A stretch of DNA of 64,000 nt from Lepagella muris (GCF_004793975.1 NZ_SRYB01000014.1:47622-111621), one strand, 5' to 3'; numbered from the stretch's first letter, positions 53,453 through 63,828 are shown. Numbers and translations: made by a program. The notes: generated by a model from the letters alone, not told the origin.

Positions 53453-53513
53453 ATGATTTTATATTATTTAAAGTAATTAGTTATTTACTTTTTGACAAAA
53501 ACAGTCAAAAAAA

Positions 53514-53536
53514 CGTGCCCACAGATTGTGGACACG
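53514..53536 (-). terminator. Terminator of the alkaline phosphatase gene
   Basis: CGTGCCCACA and TGTGGACACG form a 10-bp stem with one mismatch. On the minus strand it is followed by a T-rich tail (AAAAAAAC on the plus strand, 53507-53514). Confidence 0.65.
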
Positions 53537-53572
53537 TCGGATAATATACATTTCGTAAATAAGGACTTAGAA

Positions 53573-54955
53573 TTATTTTGCTTTTTTACCTGTCAGTTTC
53601 AATATCTTCTTCGGCAGATCGGTGTTGTCGTTGAAGTTGGAGAAGTTGTTCGCACCGTAGCCGATAACGTAGAGAGGCACGGGATGACCTGTGTGGCTGC
53701 CTGTGGTCCAACCGAAACCGCTCTTCGTGTTGATCACCCCGCACACTGCCGCGCCAAACCTCCAAGCATCCTTGTTCATCATTGATATGGCATATTCCTC
53801 CTTCAACGCCTGAATCTCCTTGTCGCTCAATTTGATAACTGTGTCGAATCCGAATTTATCTTTCAGATATTCATACATGTTATCCCATGCCGGTATGTTG
53901 CCGGATGCGATGATCTCCTCGCAGTATTCCACGAATTTCTCCTTCGAGATCTTCTGACCGCGTGCCATCTCCGGACGTACACTGTAGCCTGTGGACTGAC
54001 ATCCAACCGACATGCCACCCGTCTCATGGTCTGCTGTGACAATTATAAGAGTCTCCTTGGGATGCTTCTTATAGAAATCGTATGCAATCTTTAATGCATT
54101 GTCAAAGTTCTTCACCTCTCTAACTGAAGAGCCGCCATCGTTGCTATGACCGTTGTGGTCGATGCTTCCACCCTCAACCATCATGAAGAAACGGTTGGGA
54201 TTCGTGCGCATCAGATGGTTAAGACATGCCTGAGTCAATTCAGGAAGGGTCAAGGCATTTTCAAGGGAGTCTATCGCCATGCCTATCTCATTATTCATCT
54301 TCTCATGGAACGGACTCAACACAAGCTGACGTTTAGCGTTCTTGTCAATGCCATCCATACCGTAGCTCACTGCCACGTTATTCTTCTTGAAATGATCCAT
54401 AAGGTCGTTCTCCTTACCATTCTTATCACGTCTGCCACGCAAGGATGCACCGGCTGCAAACTGGTAGCCGGAGGCTGCAAGATCCTTTCCGATCTCATAA
54501 AACATGCCGCGATTGGGCACGTGGGTATAGAATGCTGCCGGAGTGGCGTCGTCAATAGCCACTGTTGTCACGAGACCGACACCATAGCCGTTGTCAAAGA
54601 GTGTCTTGGCTATGGAAGTGACGGCTACTGTATCGGCGTTCATGCCGAGCATGCCGTTCTTTGTCTTATGACCGGTAGACAACGCTGTGCCTGCCGCTGC
54701 AGAGTCTGTCACGCCGGAGCTTGCCGAGTGGGTGGTGATCATCGACACCACAGGGAAAGTGGTCATCAGAAGCGGTGTCTCGCTCTTAAGCACATCCTTA
54801 TTAAACCACTGTGCGTTAGTGACCTCAGCTACACCCATTCCATCTCCAATGAAATAGAATATATACTTCAAATCCGCCGCATAGCTTGCCGAGGCTGTCA
54901 GCAAAATAACCCCTGCCGCAGCAATTGCTTTCTTTACGTTATAAAAGAGTTTCAT
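53573..54955 (-). CDS. Alkaline phosphatase (PhoA family)
   Basis: 460 residues with a signal peptide ending ASASYA (about residue 26), so periplasmic. The metal site begins FYFIGDGMGVAEV. The nucleophile serine lies in GVTDSAAAGTALSTG near residue 80. Downstream ligands are FMMVEGGSIDHNGHSND, VTADHETGGMSVG and TGSHTGHPVPLYVIG. It hydrolyses phosphate monoesters. The gene lies between the GH32 gene and the truncated sensor, an unusual neighbour for a fructan locus. Its own terminator and a hairpin upstream suggest separate transcription. Confidence 0.92.
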   Translation of the reverse strand: MKLFYNVKKAIAAAGVILLTASASYAADLKYIFYFIGDGMGVAEVTNAQWFNKDVLKSETPLLMTTFPVVSMITTHSASSGVTDSAAAGTALSTGHKTKNGMLGMNADTVAVTSIAKTLFDNGYGVGLVTTVAIDDATPAAFYTHVPNRGMFYEIGKDLAASGYQFAAGASLRGRRDKNGKENDLMDHFKKNNVAVSYGMDGIDKNAKRQLVLSPFHEKMNNEIGMAIDSLENALTLPELTQACLNHLMRTNPNRFFMMVEGGSIDHNGHSNDGGSSVREVKNFDNALKIAYDFYKKHPKETLIIVTADHETGGMSVGCQSTGYSVRPEMARGQKISKEKFVEYCEEIIASGNIPAWDNMYEYLKDKFGFDTVIKLSDKEIQALKEEYAISMMNKDAWRFGAAVCGVINTKSGFGWTTGSHTGHPVPLYVIGYGANNFSNFNDNTDLPKKILKLTGKKAK

Positions 54956-55049
54956 GATGGTTTGTTATTATCTTTTCACATTTGAAATGCAAATTTAAAC
55001 ATTATTTTTTCAACTATGAAAAAATTTGGCTTTCTCTCATAAAAAAAAA

Positions 55050-55094
55050 TAAGTGTATGACAAAAGTTTTATTGTCCTTTTGTCACACACTTAT
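55050..55094 (-). terminator. Terminator after the GH32 gene
   Basis: ATAAGTGT(A)TGACAAAAG and CTTTTGTCA(CA)CACTTAT form a long stem with a small internal mismatch. On the minus strand it runs into a T tract (A run at 55041-55049). Confidence 0.75.
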
Positions 55095-55118
55095 AGGGTC
55101 GAGCATAAGATTAAATGC

Positions 55119-57485
55119 TCAACGAACCAACACTTTTCTATTATCTACCAAATATATCCCATTCTCCAGACCATCAATCGCATTTGAGTGCAACACACCT
55201 TTCCTTATTAATTGTCCGGATATTGAATACACATCCACAATTTTTGACGGATTATAGGAGTCTGCATCTGGTAGCGACACGCCTCCATGAATACTGCCGG
55301 ATTTCAATACCCACGCATCGATGGAGGAGGCATGCACCTCTCCACCCTCAGAGAAAACCTCAACACCATCAGCATCAGCTTCAGTCGGGAATACCCTGAC
55401 GGATGTTGCCCAACGGTCATTAATGAAGACGTCAACAATGGATCCATCAATAAATACATTCATCTTCATCTCTGACCCTTCCGCAAGTCGCTCCGGAAGC
55501 ACTGCCCTGTAGATTCCGTCATACACCCCATTGTCATTGACAAGGCGACGCAATTGAGTGAAGTCAATCACAAGTTCATTGCTTGACGGCACATATTTTA
55601 TTGTTGCTTCTCCGGTAGCCCCCTTGAAGAATTTAAATCCAAAAGCAGAAGCTCCTACCTGAAACTGTCCGAGCATCTCCACCCGTCTGCCTGATACACC
55701 ATCAAGTGGCATGACATCCGAAATCTTACAATCCTTAAATGAAACATTTGCATCCGAACGCATATCTTTCAAGCCTTCGTATGGTTTCTGCACAAGCACT
55801 CCTTCCGAATTAAGGCTCCACTCGCGTGGCAACGAATAGCAGTGTGCCCATCCAAGTTTCCAATTAGTAGACGACGGCAATTTATCCGGCACAATTCCCA
55901 GAGCTATCACCTTTTCGTCATGCTTATATATGGTGGGTGAAAGCAATCCGAAACCATCCTTGGAAATCAACTCAACATTCTTCGGAGTGGCAGAATTTGA
56001 TGACGGCACAAAATGACCCTCCCCGTCTATCGAGCCTGTCCAATATAGGGTATGTACTCCGGTCAAGGTTTCAAGCGGTGTTGCTGTAAACAGCCAATTG
56101 CCATCAGACATCTCCGTAATATTCGGCATCTCCCAGAATTTGCCATCCTGACCTACGGATGTACCGGTGAAGAATAGGTCTCCTGTATTCGACCAATTAC
56201 CTCCCTGATATTTATGAAGAGTCGTGGTTCCGACCCCATTCTTTGATGATCCTACGATAATATATGCGTTATCACCGTTTCTGAAGAAATACGGATCGCG
56301 GAAATCATCCGACAATCCTTGCGGACGCCCGCTTATTATCGGATTGCGCGGTGACTTCGTCCATTCTATTAAATCTTCCGACTTGGGAGCAGCCTGAGCA
56401 ATAGTAGCCTTGGCATAATCCACTGCCGTATAGAGTATGTTAGGTTCTCCTCCGGTAATCTCATCATCTGCAAACACACATCCGCTCCAACATCCCTTTA
56501 TATCGTAGCTCTCTCCCGGCGCGATAGCAATAGGTTCTTCCTGCCATTCACATAGATTTTCGCTTGTGATATGCCCCCAATGCAGACGTGCCATATACGG
56601 ACCATCCGCATTCTTCTGGAAGAAAAGATGATACTTGCCATCGGAATACCACATGCCATGACACTCGTTGGTCCATCCCGCTGCCGGCATCCCATGGAAA
56701 TGAGGACGCAACAAGTCTTCTGAAAAGCGGGATGCAGGGATATCAAGATTGGCAAGATTCTCCGGACGTTCGGAAGCAAATGACTCCACAGGCAATGCCT
56801 CGTTCCATATCTTGACATCATCTATCAAGCCATTGAACGACATCAGTTCAAACGGACCACTCTTCCGGCTGGCTTTTGATTGCCCCATATAGAGATTGCC
56901 ACCAGCGAAGCCGAACGAACCTGTACATTTTGAGGAACCGACCTCCTCACCGTTATTATACAACACAGCTTTCTTTGCAGCACAGTCCACGACTGCTACA
57001 AGATGATTCCACTGATACACCGGCAACGGACTATCCACCTGTATATCCACAGGCCATCCACCTATGTAGGAACGGAAGGAGTATTTCCCATCAAACCCCA
57101 CATAGAATCCGAAGCCGGTCTTATTCTCCTCATCAAGACAGCTGACTATTGCCGTCTGTTCTTTTGTGTCGGTGTCAATCTGGATTATCGGATAACATGG
57201 GAGTGCCACCCACGCCGACATGGTGAGTTGTGTGCTTCCCGCAGGGAATAATTCTCCAAGAACCGCTGTCACCTTTGAAGTGTAGCCATCGAAACGTAAT
57301 GCCTCCCCTACCGCACCAGGAAGATTCTCCGGCACGAAATTCCCTTCAACTGTAGATTTCTGTCCGCTGACGACATCAGTAATCTCGCCGTCTTTCACGT
57401 CCATAGGGAAATGTGCCACTATATCAGCAGATACAGTAACCCCTGACAATAGCAACGACGGCAATATGATCTGTCTTATTTTCAT
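55119..57485 (-). CDS. GH32 fructan hydrolase with N-terminal LamG domain
   Basis: 788 residues with a signal peptide (residues 1-20). Residues about 20-235 form a LamG/concanavalin-like domain (VAHFPMDVKDGEITDVVSGQ... NHLVAVVDCAAKKAVLYNNGEEVG). The five-bladed GH32 propeller follows with WSGCVF, FRDPYFF near 395 (the transition-state Asp) and WEMPN near 452 (the acid/base Glu), then the beta-sandwich ending in FINDRWATSVRVFP. In classic enzymes the nucleophile lies in WMNDPNG; here the aligned segment is GWTNECHGM, which has Glu instead of Asp. The C-terminal SISGQLIRKG...GIYLVDNRKVLV resembles a type IX sorting tail. It probably cuts fructans (levan or inulin) at the surface or in the periplasm. 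Confidence 0.9.
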   Translation of the reverse strand: MKIRQIILPSLLLSGVTVSADIVAHFPMDVKDGEITDVVSGQKSTVEGNFVPENLPGAVGEALRFDGYTSKVTAVLGELFPAGSTQLTMSAWVALPCYPIIQIDTDTKEQTAIVSCLDEENKTGFGFYVGFDGKYSFRSYIGGWPVDIQVDSPLPVYQWNHLVAVVDCAAKKAVLYNNGEEVGSSKCTGSFGFAGGNLYMGQSKASRKSGPFELMSFNGLIDDVKIWNEALPVESFASERPENLANLDIPASRFSEDLLRPHFHGMPAAGWTNECHGMWYSDGKYHLFFQKNADGPYMARLHWGHITSENLCEWQEEPIAIAPGESYDIKGCWSGCVFADDEITGGEPNILYTAVDYAKATIAQAAPKSEDLIEWTKSPRNPIISGRPQGLSDDFRDPYFFRNGDNAYIIVGSSKNGVGTTTLHKYQGGNWSNTGDLFFTGTSVGQDGKFWEMPNITEMSDGNWLFTATPLETLTGVHTLYWTGSIDGEGHFVPSSNSATPKNVELISKDGFGLLSPTIYKHDEKVIALGIVPDKLPSSTNWKLGWAHCYSLPREWSLNSEGVLVQKPYEGLKDMRSDANVSFKDCKISDVMPLDGVSGRRVEMLGQFQVGASAFGFKFFKGATGEATIKYVPSSNELVIDFTQLRRLVNDNGVYDGIYRAVLPERLAEGSEMKMNVFIDGSIVDVFINDRWATSVRVFPTEADADGVEVFSEGGEVHASSIDAWVLKSGSIHGGVSLPDADSYNPSKIVDVYSISGQLIRKGVLHSNAIDGLENGIYLVDNRKVLVR

Positions 57486-57595
57486 AATATGATTCCTTTA
57501 TTTTAAATAACCCCGGAAGCCACGCCATCCATCCGATACGGATGATTTGCTTCCGAGGTTGCAAATTTATGTCTATAACGATGTTTTATTCCTGA

Positions 57596-59065
57596 TTATT
57601 TCAGGTAGTTCAAGATATTTGAAGTGAGTTTCTCCACATTATGCTGATAAGGATTGGTTCCGGAATTCTGATTCCATTCATAAGCCGCAAAACCATTGGC
57701 GATACATCTGCCGTGGTTGGCATTTGAATAGAATTCCACCAGACCGGCGACACAGTGGTCGCGTACATGACCCCAAGTTGCAAGCACAAGCGAACCGGTA
57801 GTTGCCTCAAAATTGGCGATTACGTCAGGATAGCTTCCGCGTCCATAGATATTGCAATCCCACAGGCAGTTGTGGTCTTCGCGTTGACCGGGACCGATAA
57901 GTGGCAGATTCTCATAGCCGTAGCCGTTAGGATCCTCAAGGGTCAAGCCATCATAGATAGCGTGTGCAGTACGATCATAGAAGCCTTGGTCTGAACCGTT
58001 GCGGAAATCCCATCCGAGATAAGGGTTGATGACCCACACATCGTCGCCGGAACCGCCGTCGCCATTGCCATAAACTGTCGGAGCCATATTATCGGGCACG
58101 ATTCCCAACGGCACTGTCAACTGAGTCGCCATATTGGAAAGATACAGACTACCGCCGTTTGCAGAATATTCACGCAATGCTGCGATAACCTCATCCGACA
58201 CTATATTTTCCGGAAGATTCTGCCATCCCAAAGGAAGACCCACGCGGTCGATCTCAATCCAGATTACCGGATAAAGGTCCGGTTCAAGGGTTGCGATCTG
58301 CGACGGTTGGATAAACTCTGCATTATCCTGTGAAGCGAACCATGATGCAGCAGCACGCTCGTCATCATCGGGAAGATCTTGCCATGTATTCGTGGTAAGA
58401 AGGTATGCCATCTTAGGCGCGATATACGGAACTGTCGCCTTCACGGTAGAGGGCACCGAAGGATAATATTCATCATATATCAGTTCTACCGTATAAGTCA
58501 TCTCCACGTCCATCGGCTGTGCCTTCATCTCATAAGAGGTGGCATTCGCCGGGAGAACCACAGCGGCACTAACGTCGCCATCGCGATATATACGCACTCC
58601 GGTAATTCCAGAAGCTGAGGGAAGTGCCCATGAAAGTGTGACCGTTCTGCCTGAAATTGTATTAGTGAGCGAAGTCACGCCTGCAAGCTGCTCTTCCGGC
58701 AATGTTGCAGTCACTGTCACACCCTCGGATACGTATTTATCTCCGTAGCATAGCTTTACTGTAAAGTAGCCCTCCACTCCGAGAGGCTGACCCTTTACAT
58801 CGTATGATGTGGCGTTTGCCTCAAGCATTATCGGGTTTCGGGTGTCGGCATTCTTGATGAACTGCACGCCTGTGATATTCTTATCGGAAGGGAGTTGCCA
58901 GCTCACGTTCACCGTGTGTCCGCTGACGGTTGCCTTCATATCCCTAACAGTGGGAAGATCGGGAGTTGCCTCATACCCTGTCGGCTCAAAATCACCACAA
59001 GAGGTAAATGTCATTCCCATTGCTAAGGTCATCACACTGAGACCATATATTATTTTTGTTGCCAT
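57596..59065 (-). CDS. SusE-position surface glycan-binding lipoprotein with DUF4960 domain
   Basis: 489 residues. A lipoprotein signal ends at TFTSCGDFEP (cysteine near 23), placing it at the outer surface. Two fibronectin-like repeats follow (TVRDMKATVSGHTVNVSWQLPSDKNITGVQFI and VTSLTNTISGRTVTLSWALPSASGITGVRIY). The C-terminal about 270 residues form the DUF4960 domain (WFASQDNAEFI, SNGGSLYLSNMATQL). That domain is known from the levan-binding protein BT1761 of the Bacteroides fructan locus. It captures the polymer for the SusC/D transporter. Confidence 0.88.
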   Translation of the reverse strand: MATKIIYGLSVMTLAMGMTFTSCGDFEPTGYEATPDLPTVRDMKATVSGHTVNVSWQLPSDKNITGVQFIKNADTRNPIMLEANATSYDVKGQPLGVEGYFTVKLCYGDKYVSEGVTVTATLPEEQLAGVTSLTNTISGRTVTLSWALPSASGITGVRIYRDGDVSAAVVLPANATSYEMKAQPMDVEMTYTVELIYDEYYPSVPSTVKATVPYIAPKMAYLLTTNTWQDLPDDDERAAASWFASQDNAEFIQPSQIATLEPDLYPVIWIEIDRVGLPLGWQNLPENIVSDEVIAALREYSANGGSLYLSNMATQLTVPLGIVPDNMAPTVYGNGDGGSGDDVWVINPYLGWDFRNGSDQGFYDRTAHAIYDGLTLEDPNGYGYENLPLIGPGQREDHNCLWDCNIYGRGSYPDVIANFEATTGSLVLATWGHVRDHCVAGLVEFYSNANHGRCIANGFAAYEWNQNSGTNPYQHNVEKLTSNILNYLK

Positions 59066-59094
59066 TTCTGTTTCCTTAGTTTAGATTACGGTTA

Positions 59095-60771
59095 TCAATT
59101 ATAGAGATCGCCTGCATTGTCCTTCTGATTCAACGGTATCGGGAAATAAAGTTCATCCTCCGATAAGTTTGCAGTTGAATAATACGGCTGGAACGCAGTC
59201 TCAAACTGATAATATTTGTTGACGACATCCACGACATTACCCCAACGCAAAAGGTCAAACCAACGTAAGCCTTCCATCGCAAGCTCCACACGGCGTTCGT
59301 GGCGAACCGCCTTGCGTGCATAATCCTGATTCCATGCAGTAGCGGAATATTGACCGACAGCATAATTCGCTATCATCGGGTTGCAGTCAATCGGAGTGTA
59401 GGAAGCATCAACCGAACGGGCTGCCTTAGCACGCACCTGATTGATGAGATCGCGGGCTTCATCAAGATTCTTATTCTGCTCAATCAAAGACTCTGCCTTC
59501 ATCAGAAGCACATCGGCATAGCGTATGATGATGTAGTTGAGTGATGACGCACCCCAAGGCACGATACCCGGTTTCACGTAGGGTGAATCAGGAGAGGGAT
59601 AAGGCTTCTTGCCTGAATACTGACCGTAGAGGTCAAGATTGCGGCACCATTTCTCATTATATTGGTAAGAACGCCATGGCATACCTATACGTCCGAGTGT
59701 GAAATCAAGGCGAGGGTCAACATTGCCGGCATAGTCGGCGGTAGTCACGCTCTCTGAGTTCTGTGTGCCGTCAAGATAAGGGAGACCGTTCTCATCTGTG
59801 CGGAATGCGTTGACAAGATCCTGTGATGCAAGATAGAAGTCGTCGCCATTTCCATAGAGATTTCCTTCCGACCATGTGCAGTTAAGACAGTTATTGAAGT
59901 TGAACTGGTCAGGAGAATTTGCCGACGAGAACTGCACCGCCATAACTGATTCAAAACTGTTGTTGAACTCAGGTTTCGACATATCGAGGAAGTTGGTATA
60001 CAACTGATATTGACCCGAAGTAATCACATAGTTTGAATATTCCTCTGCCTCTGCCCAATCGGATGTGAAGAGATCCACTCTCGCAAGTATGGCAGCCGCT
60101 ACATTCCTGTTGAAACGTCCCACCTCTTCCTGCTTTTCCGGGAGATTATGGTAAGCCTGTCGCAAGTCTTCCTTTATAAAGCCTACAATCTCCTCTCGTG
60201 TGTACTCATCGGCACGACATTCCGACGGATTAGCCACTGTCTCATCAAAATACGGGAATTTCGCAAAGAGACGATACATGTCGAAATAGTAATAAGCACG
60301 TAAAGTCTTCATTTCTGCCACGTAAGCTGTCTTCACATCATCTGCAAGATTCCCGGCTGACAATATAGCCTTGATCGCAGTGTTGCAACGGGAAATGGAG
60401 AAATAATTGTTGCGCCATTTGAAATTGATGACATCGTTGTCGCTCTGCACATTGCCGATTTCAAGCTGATGCATGTAGCCTTCCATTGTAACACCGTCGC
60501 CACCTTTTAGCGCATCATCCGAACGGAGGTCGATGACCCAGTTGTTGATCGGACCGGCAAACGACTCATTGTTTCCGAAATAGTGGCACAATAATGTGGC
60601 ATACGCCGAAGTCATCATGTCGATAGCCTCATCCTCCCCTATCTGTGAGGATGTGAACGAACCCTGTGGCTTTGTGTCAAGCATGCTGTCGCATGATGTC
60701 GCACCGATACCCATTGTGATGGCAGCCACGCTATATGCTGTCGTTTTGAGTATTTTCTTTATTGTTTTCAT
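59095..60771 (-). CDS. SusD-like nutrient-binding lipoprotein
   Basis: 558 residues. A lipoprotein signal ends at GATSCDSML (cysteine near 27). It has the family pattern LDTKPQGSF near the mature start, TPR helices with AEMKTLRAYYYFDMYRLFAKFP, and C-terminal motifs NYIIIRYADVLLMKAESLIEQNKNLDEARDLINQVRAKA and RRVELAMEGLRWFDLLRWGN. It forms the lid on the SusC transporter and binds the oligosaccharide. The downstream DUF4960 and GH32 genes point to fructan as substrate. Confidence 0.95.
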   Translation of the reverse strand: MKTIKKILKTTAYSVAAITMGIGATSCDSMLDTKPQGSFTSSQIGEDEAIDMMTSAYATLLCHYFGNNESFAGPINNWVIDLRSDDALKGGDGVTMEGYMHQLEIGNVQSDNDVINFKWRNNYFSISRCNTAIKAILSAGNLADDVKTAYVAEMKTLRAYYYFDMYRLFAKFPYFDETVANPSECRADEYTREEIVGFIKEDLRQAYHNLPEKQEEVGRFNRNVAAAILARVDLFTSDWAEAEEYSNYVITSGQYQLYTNFLDMSKPEFNNSFESVMAVQFSSANSPDQFNFNNCLNCTWSEGNLYGNGDDFYLASQDLVNAFRTDENGLPYLDGTQNSESVTTADYAGNVDPRLDFTLGRIGMPWRSYQYNEKWCRNLDLYGQYSGKKPYPSPDSPYVKPGIVPWGASSLNYIIIRYADVLLMKAESLIEQNKNLDEARDLINQVRAKAARSVDASYTPIDCNPMIANYAVGQYSATAWNQDYARKAVRHERRVELAMEGLRWFDLLRWGNVVDVVNKYYQFETAFQPYYSTANLSEDELYFPIPLNQKDNAGDLYN

Positions 60772-60789
60772 GTTGATGTCAATTTAAAG

Positions 60790-63700
60790 TTAGAACTGTA
60801 CGTTTACACCGATTGTGTATGTGCGTGGACGTGGATAGCTACCGTTGTCGGTCAGTGAGCCATAAGTGCCGGGGAGAATCTCCGGATCCAGTCCTTTGTA
60901 TTTGGTAAGTGTGAACACATTCTCTACCTGTCCGTAGATGTCGATGCCTTGGCTACCGATAACCTTGTAGACTGACTCCGGCAAAGAGTATGACAGTTTC
61001 AGATATTTCATCTTCATATAAGAGCCATTCTCGATGAAATACGTTGAGAAACGTGACTCATTGTTGTCATCCGTAAGAGAGAGTGCCGGGATGTCGCTGC
61101 CGGTGTTCTGGGGAGTCCATGCATTGAGAACGTCAACGCTGCGGTTAGTAGTGAGGTTGCCATAGTTCATGAAGTAGAGCTGGCGTTTCATGTGGTTGAT
61201 GATATCCTGTCCGAAGTCGCCTGCAAAGAACATATCCAATGACAATGACTTGTAGCGGAATCCGAGATTAAGACCGAGTGAGATCTCCGGGTTCGGGTTG
61301 CCTATGATGCAACGGTCGTTGTCGTCTATCACTCCGTTGCCGTCAAGGTCTCGGTAGATCAAACGACCTGGAGCAGCACCGTTCTGTGTCGCATGGTTTG
61401 CCACTTCTGCTGTATTCTGGAAGATTCCGTCGCACACATAACCATAGTAGACACCCATTGCCTGACCGGGGATAAGACGAACGTCACCACCTATAAATTT
61501 CTGAACCGAGTTCAGATTGACAAGCTTATTCTTGTATTGCGAGATATTGAGAGATCCATTCCATGAGAAATCGCCGTAAGATGGACTGGTATATCCGAGA
61601 GAAACTTCCCAACCGGTATTCTTCATGTCGCCTGTATTGAGCCATATAGCCGCATTCTCTCCTGCCACGTCAAGTGCCGGCGGAATGGTAAGCATGTCGG
61701 TGGTCTTCTTTATATAGTAATCAGCCGTAAGATTGATTGCTCCGCTGAGAAATTGAAGGTCCACACCGATGTTGTTCTGCGTTGTAGTTTCCCATTTCAG
61801 ATCCGGATTGCCGGAGGCGGCAAGGGTGATGCCGGGACGGGTCTGTGAGTTGGTGCCGGTTATATCATACGCACCGTTGCCGGTATTATAGATATATGTG
61901 GAATATGTCGGATAGAGCGGCGGGATATTGGCATTACCGTTCTGACCCCAAGAATAACGGATCTTAAGATCGGTCAATACTGTGTTGGCAGGCCAGAATG
62001 ATTCTGCCGTCGGACGCCATGCAAGTGACGCTGCGGGGAACACGCCTGAACGATGACCCTTTGCAAATCGGGAGTTCTCGTCACGACGGATTGTGAACGA
62101 TGCCAGATAACGGTCAGCATAATTGTAGTCAATCTTTCCGAATAATGAGAATACACTCCACTGGGTCTTACCGCCGCCATTGTTACGTGTGCCGGAGCCG
62201 GAACCTATCTGCATGAAATCAGAATCCTCAAACATGTAATCCTCACGTGAAGCGGAGAGATCCTTAAATGTGTAGCCGATAGCCTCGCTACCGATGAGAG
62301 CTGTCAGATGATGATTCTCTCCAAAAGTCTTGTTATAGTTTGCAGTGTTGGTCCATGTCCAAGTGTCGCCCTGACCATATACAGAACTCATACTGTTGAC
62401 ATCACCCGGATTCACACGACGTCCGAGAGTATTGTTGAAATATTGGCTATGCTCGATACCGATATTTGATTTCAATACGAGTCCTTCAATCGGTTTCACC
62501 TCGATAAATGCGTTGCCGAGTATTCGCCAGCTCTGAAGGTCATTGTCTTCTGCATTATTGATCAGCTGCACCGGGTTGGCAAGGTCTGACCCTATCAACT
62601 CCATCGGACGTGCCCAATCTCCGTTAAGTCCTCTTACCGGGAGTGCGGGATGCTGGCTCATTGCGGTGAAGGGTATGCCGCGGTCGCCTGCCACATCTAC
62701 ACCACGGTTTTTCCAGTTGGCTATAACCACATTCTCTCCTACAGACACGTATTTGCCGAAATCGAACCGTGTGTTGAGACGTGCGGAGTAACGACGATAG
62801 AATGAAGAGACGATGTTACCTGTCTGGTTGATGTAGTTCATTGAGAAGAGCACTGACGATTTCTCCGTATTGTTGGATACTGATGCCGTCAGATTGTTTG
62901 TCCATGCCGTCTGATAGACCTGATCCTGCCAGTCGGTGTTGGTGGTCGGATAGTTTTTATCTCCGTTGATAAATTCCACCAGTTTAGGAGTCTCACCACT
63001 ACCATAAAGAGGTATCGAGGGTGTCATCCCTGCATTGCGTGAAGCAATCCAGTAAGCCTGTCCCCACTGGTCGGCATTCATCATATCATATCGTTTGGCT
63101 ATTGTCTGCGCACTCAGTGCATAGCTGACGTTAACCGACAGACGATCACCTTTGCCATGTTTCGTTGTGATGATGACTACGCCATTCGCCGCACGCGAAC
63201 CATATATAGAGGCAGAGGCGGCATCTTTAAGCACCTGCATTGTCTCAATATCGTTAGGGTTAATGCAGTTGAGATTGTCGGTCGGTACTCCGTCTATCAC
63301 GTAGAGAGGATCGTTGCTTGAGTTGGCAGTAGACATACCGCGCACGCGGATTGAGCCTGTGCCACCCGGAGCCGCATCCGGAACTACATTTACACCGGGC
63401 AACTTGCCTGCCATGGAGCTCATGATATTGCCGGAATTTTCACTTAATGGATCTTTCATATCCATCACCGATACGGCTCCGGTAAGATCTGCCTTGCGCA
63501 CCGTCTGGTAGCCTACCACCACCAATTCATCAAGAAGCCCGGAATCTTCATCAAGATAGATTGTCAGTTCCGGCTCTGCCTTGACCTCTACTGTCTGATA
63601 ACCCACGTATGAGACTTTCAATACCGATCCTTTCGGAACGCTCATACTGAACTTGCCCTCTATATCTGTGGCAACACCTTTTTTGTTGACTTCACAAATG

Positions 63701-63828
63701 ACGGTAGCCCCAATCAGCGGCTCATCATCAACACGTGAAATTACTGTCCCTTGCACATTGATTTCCTGTGCGTGAATCATGACCGCCGTAAGGAAGAACA
63801 TGATCGCTGTAAGGATTCCTTTTTTCAT
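60790..63828 (-). CDS. SusC/RagA-type TonB-dependent outer-membrane transporter
   Basis: 1012 residues. A signal peptide (1-20) is followed by a carboxypeptidase-D-like repeat domain (EINVQGTVISRVDDEPLIGATV... GYQTVEVKA), then the plug with AVSVMDMKDPLSENSGNIMSSMAGKLPGV and RVRGMSTANSSNDPLYVIDGVPTDNL. A beta-barrel follows with repeated aromatic strands, ending in GSYPRPRTYTIGVNVQF. It imports oligosaccharides across the outer membrane using TonB energy, with the SusD partner 18 bases downstream. It is the first gene of the locus. Confidence 0.96.
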   Translation of the reverse strand: MKKGILTAIMFFLTAVMIHAQEINVQGTVISRVDDEPLIGATVICEVNKKGVATDIEGKFSMSVPKGSVLKVSYVGYQTVEVKAEPELTIYLDEDSGLLDELVVVGYQTVRKADLTGAVSVMDMKDPLSENSGNIMSSMAGKLPGVNVVPDAAPGGTGSIRVRGMSTANSSNDPLYVIDGVPTDNLNCINPNDIETMQVLKDAASASIYGSRAANGVVIITTKHGKGDRLSVNVSYALSAQTIAKRYDMMNADQWGQAYWIASRNAGMTPSIPLYGSGETPKLVEFINGDKNYPTTNTDWQDQVYQTAWTNNLTASVSNNTEKSSVLFSMNYINQTGNIVSSFYRRYSARLNTRFDFGKYVSVGENVVIANWKNRGVDVAGDRGIPFTAMSQHPALPVRGLNGDWARPMELIGSDLANPVQLINNAEDNDLQSWRILGNAFIEVKPIEGLVLKSNIGIEHSQYFNNTLGRRVNPGDVNSMSSVYGQGDTWTWTNTANYNKTFGENHHLTALIGSEAIGYTFKDLSASREDYMFEDSDFMQIGSGSGTRNNGGGKTQWSVFSLFGKIDYNYADRYLASFTIRRDENSRFAKGHRSGVFPAASLAWRPTAESFWPANTVLTDLKIRYSWGQNGNANIPPLYPTYSTYIYNTGNGAYDITGTNSQTRPGITLAASGNPDLKWETTTQNNIGVDLQFLSGAINLTADYYIKKTTDMLTIPPALDVAGENAAIWLNTGDMKNTGWEVSLGYTSPSYGDFSWNGSLNISQYKNKLVNLNSVQKFIGGDVRLIPGQAMGVYYGYVCDGIFQNTAEVANHATQNGAAPGRLIYRDLDGNGVIDDNDRCIIGNPNPEISLGLNLGFRYKSLSLDMFFAGDFGQDIINHMKRQLYFMNYGNLTTNRSVDVLNAWTPQNTGSDIPALSLTDDNNESRFSTYFIENGSYMKMKYLKLSYSLPESVYKVIGSQGIDIYGQVENVFTLTKYKGLDPEILPGTYGSLTDNGSYPRPRTYTIGVNVQF

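Noticed and set aside
54146..54985. 279-residue ORF antisense to the alkaline phosphatase gene
   Set aside because: It mirrors a well-supported gene with PhoA active-site motifs; the antisense product is Cys/His-rich without any recognisable fold.
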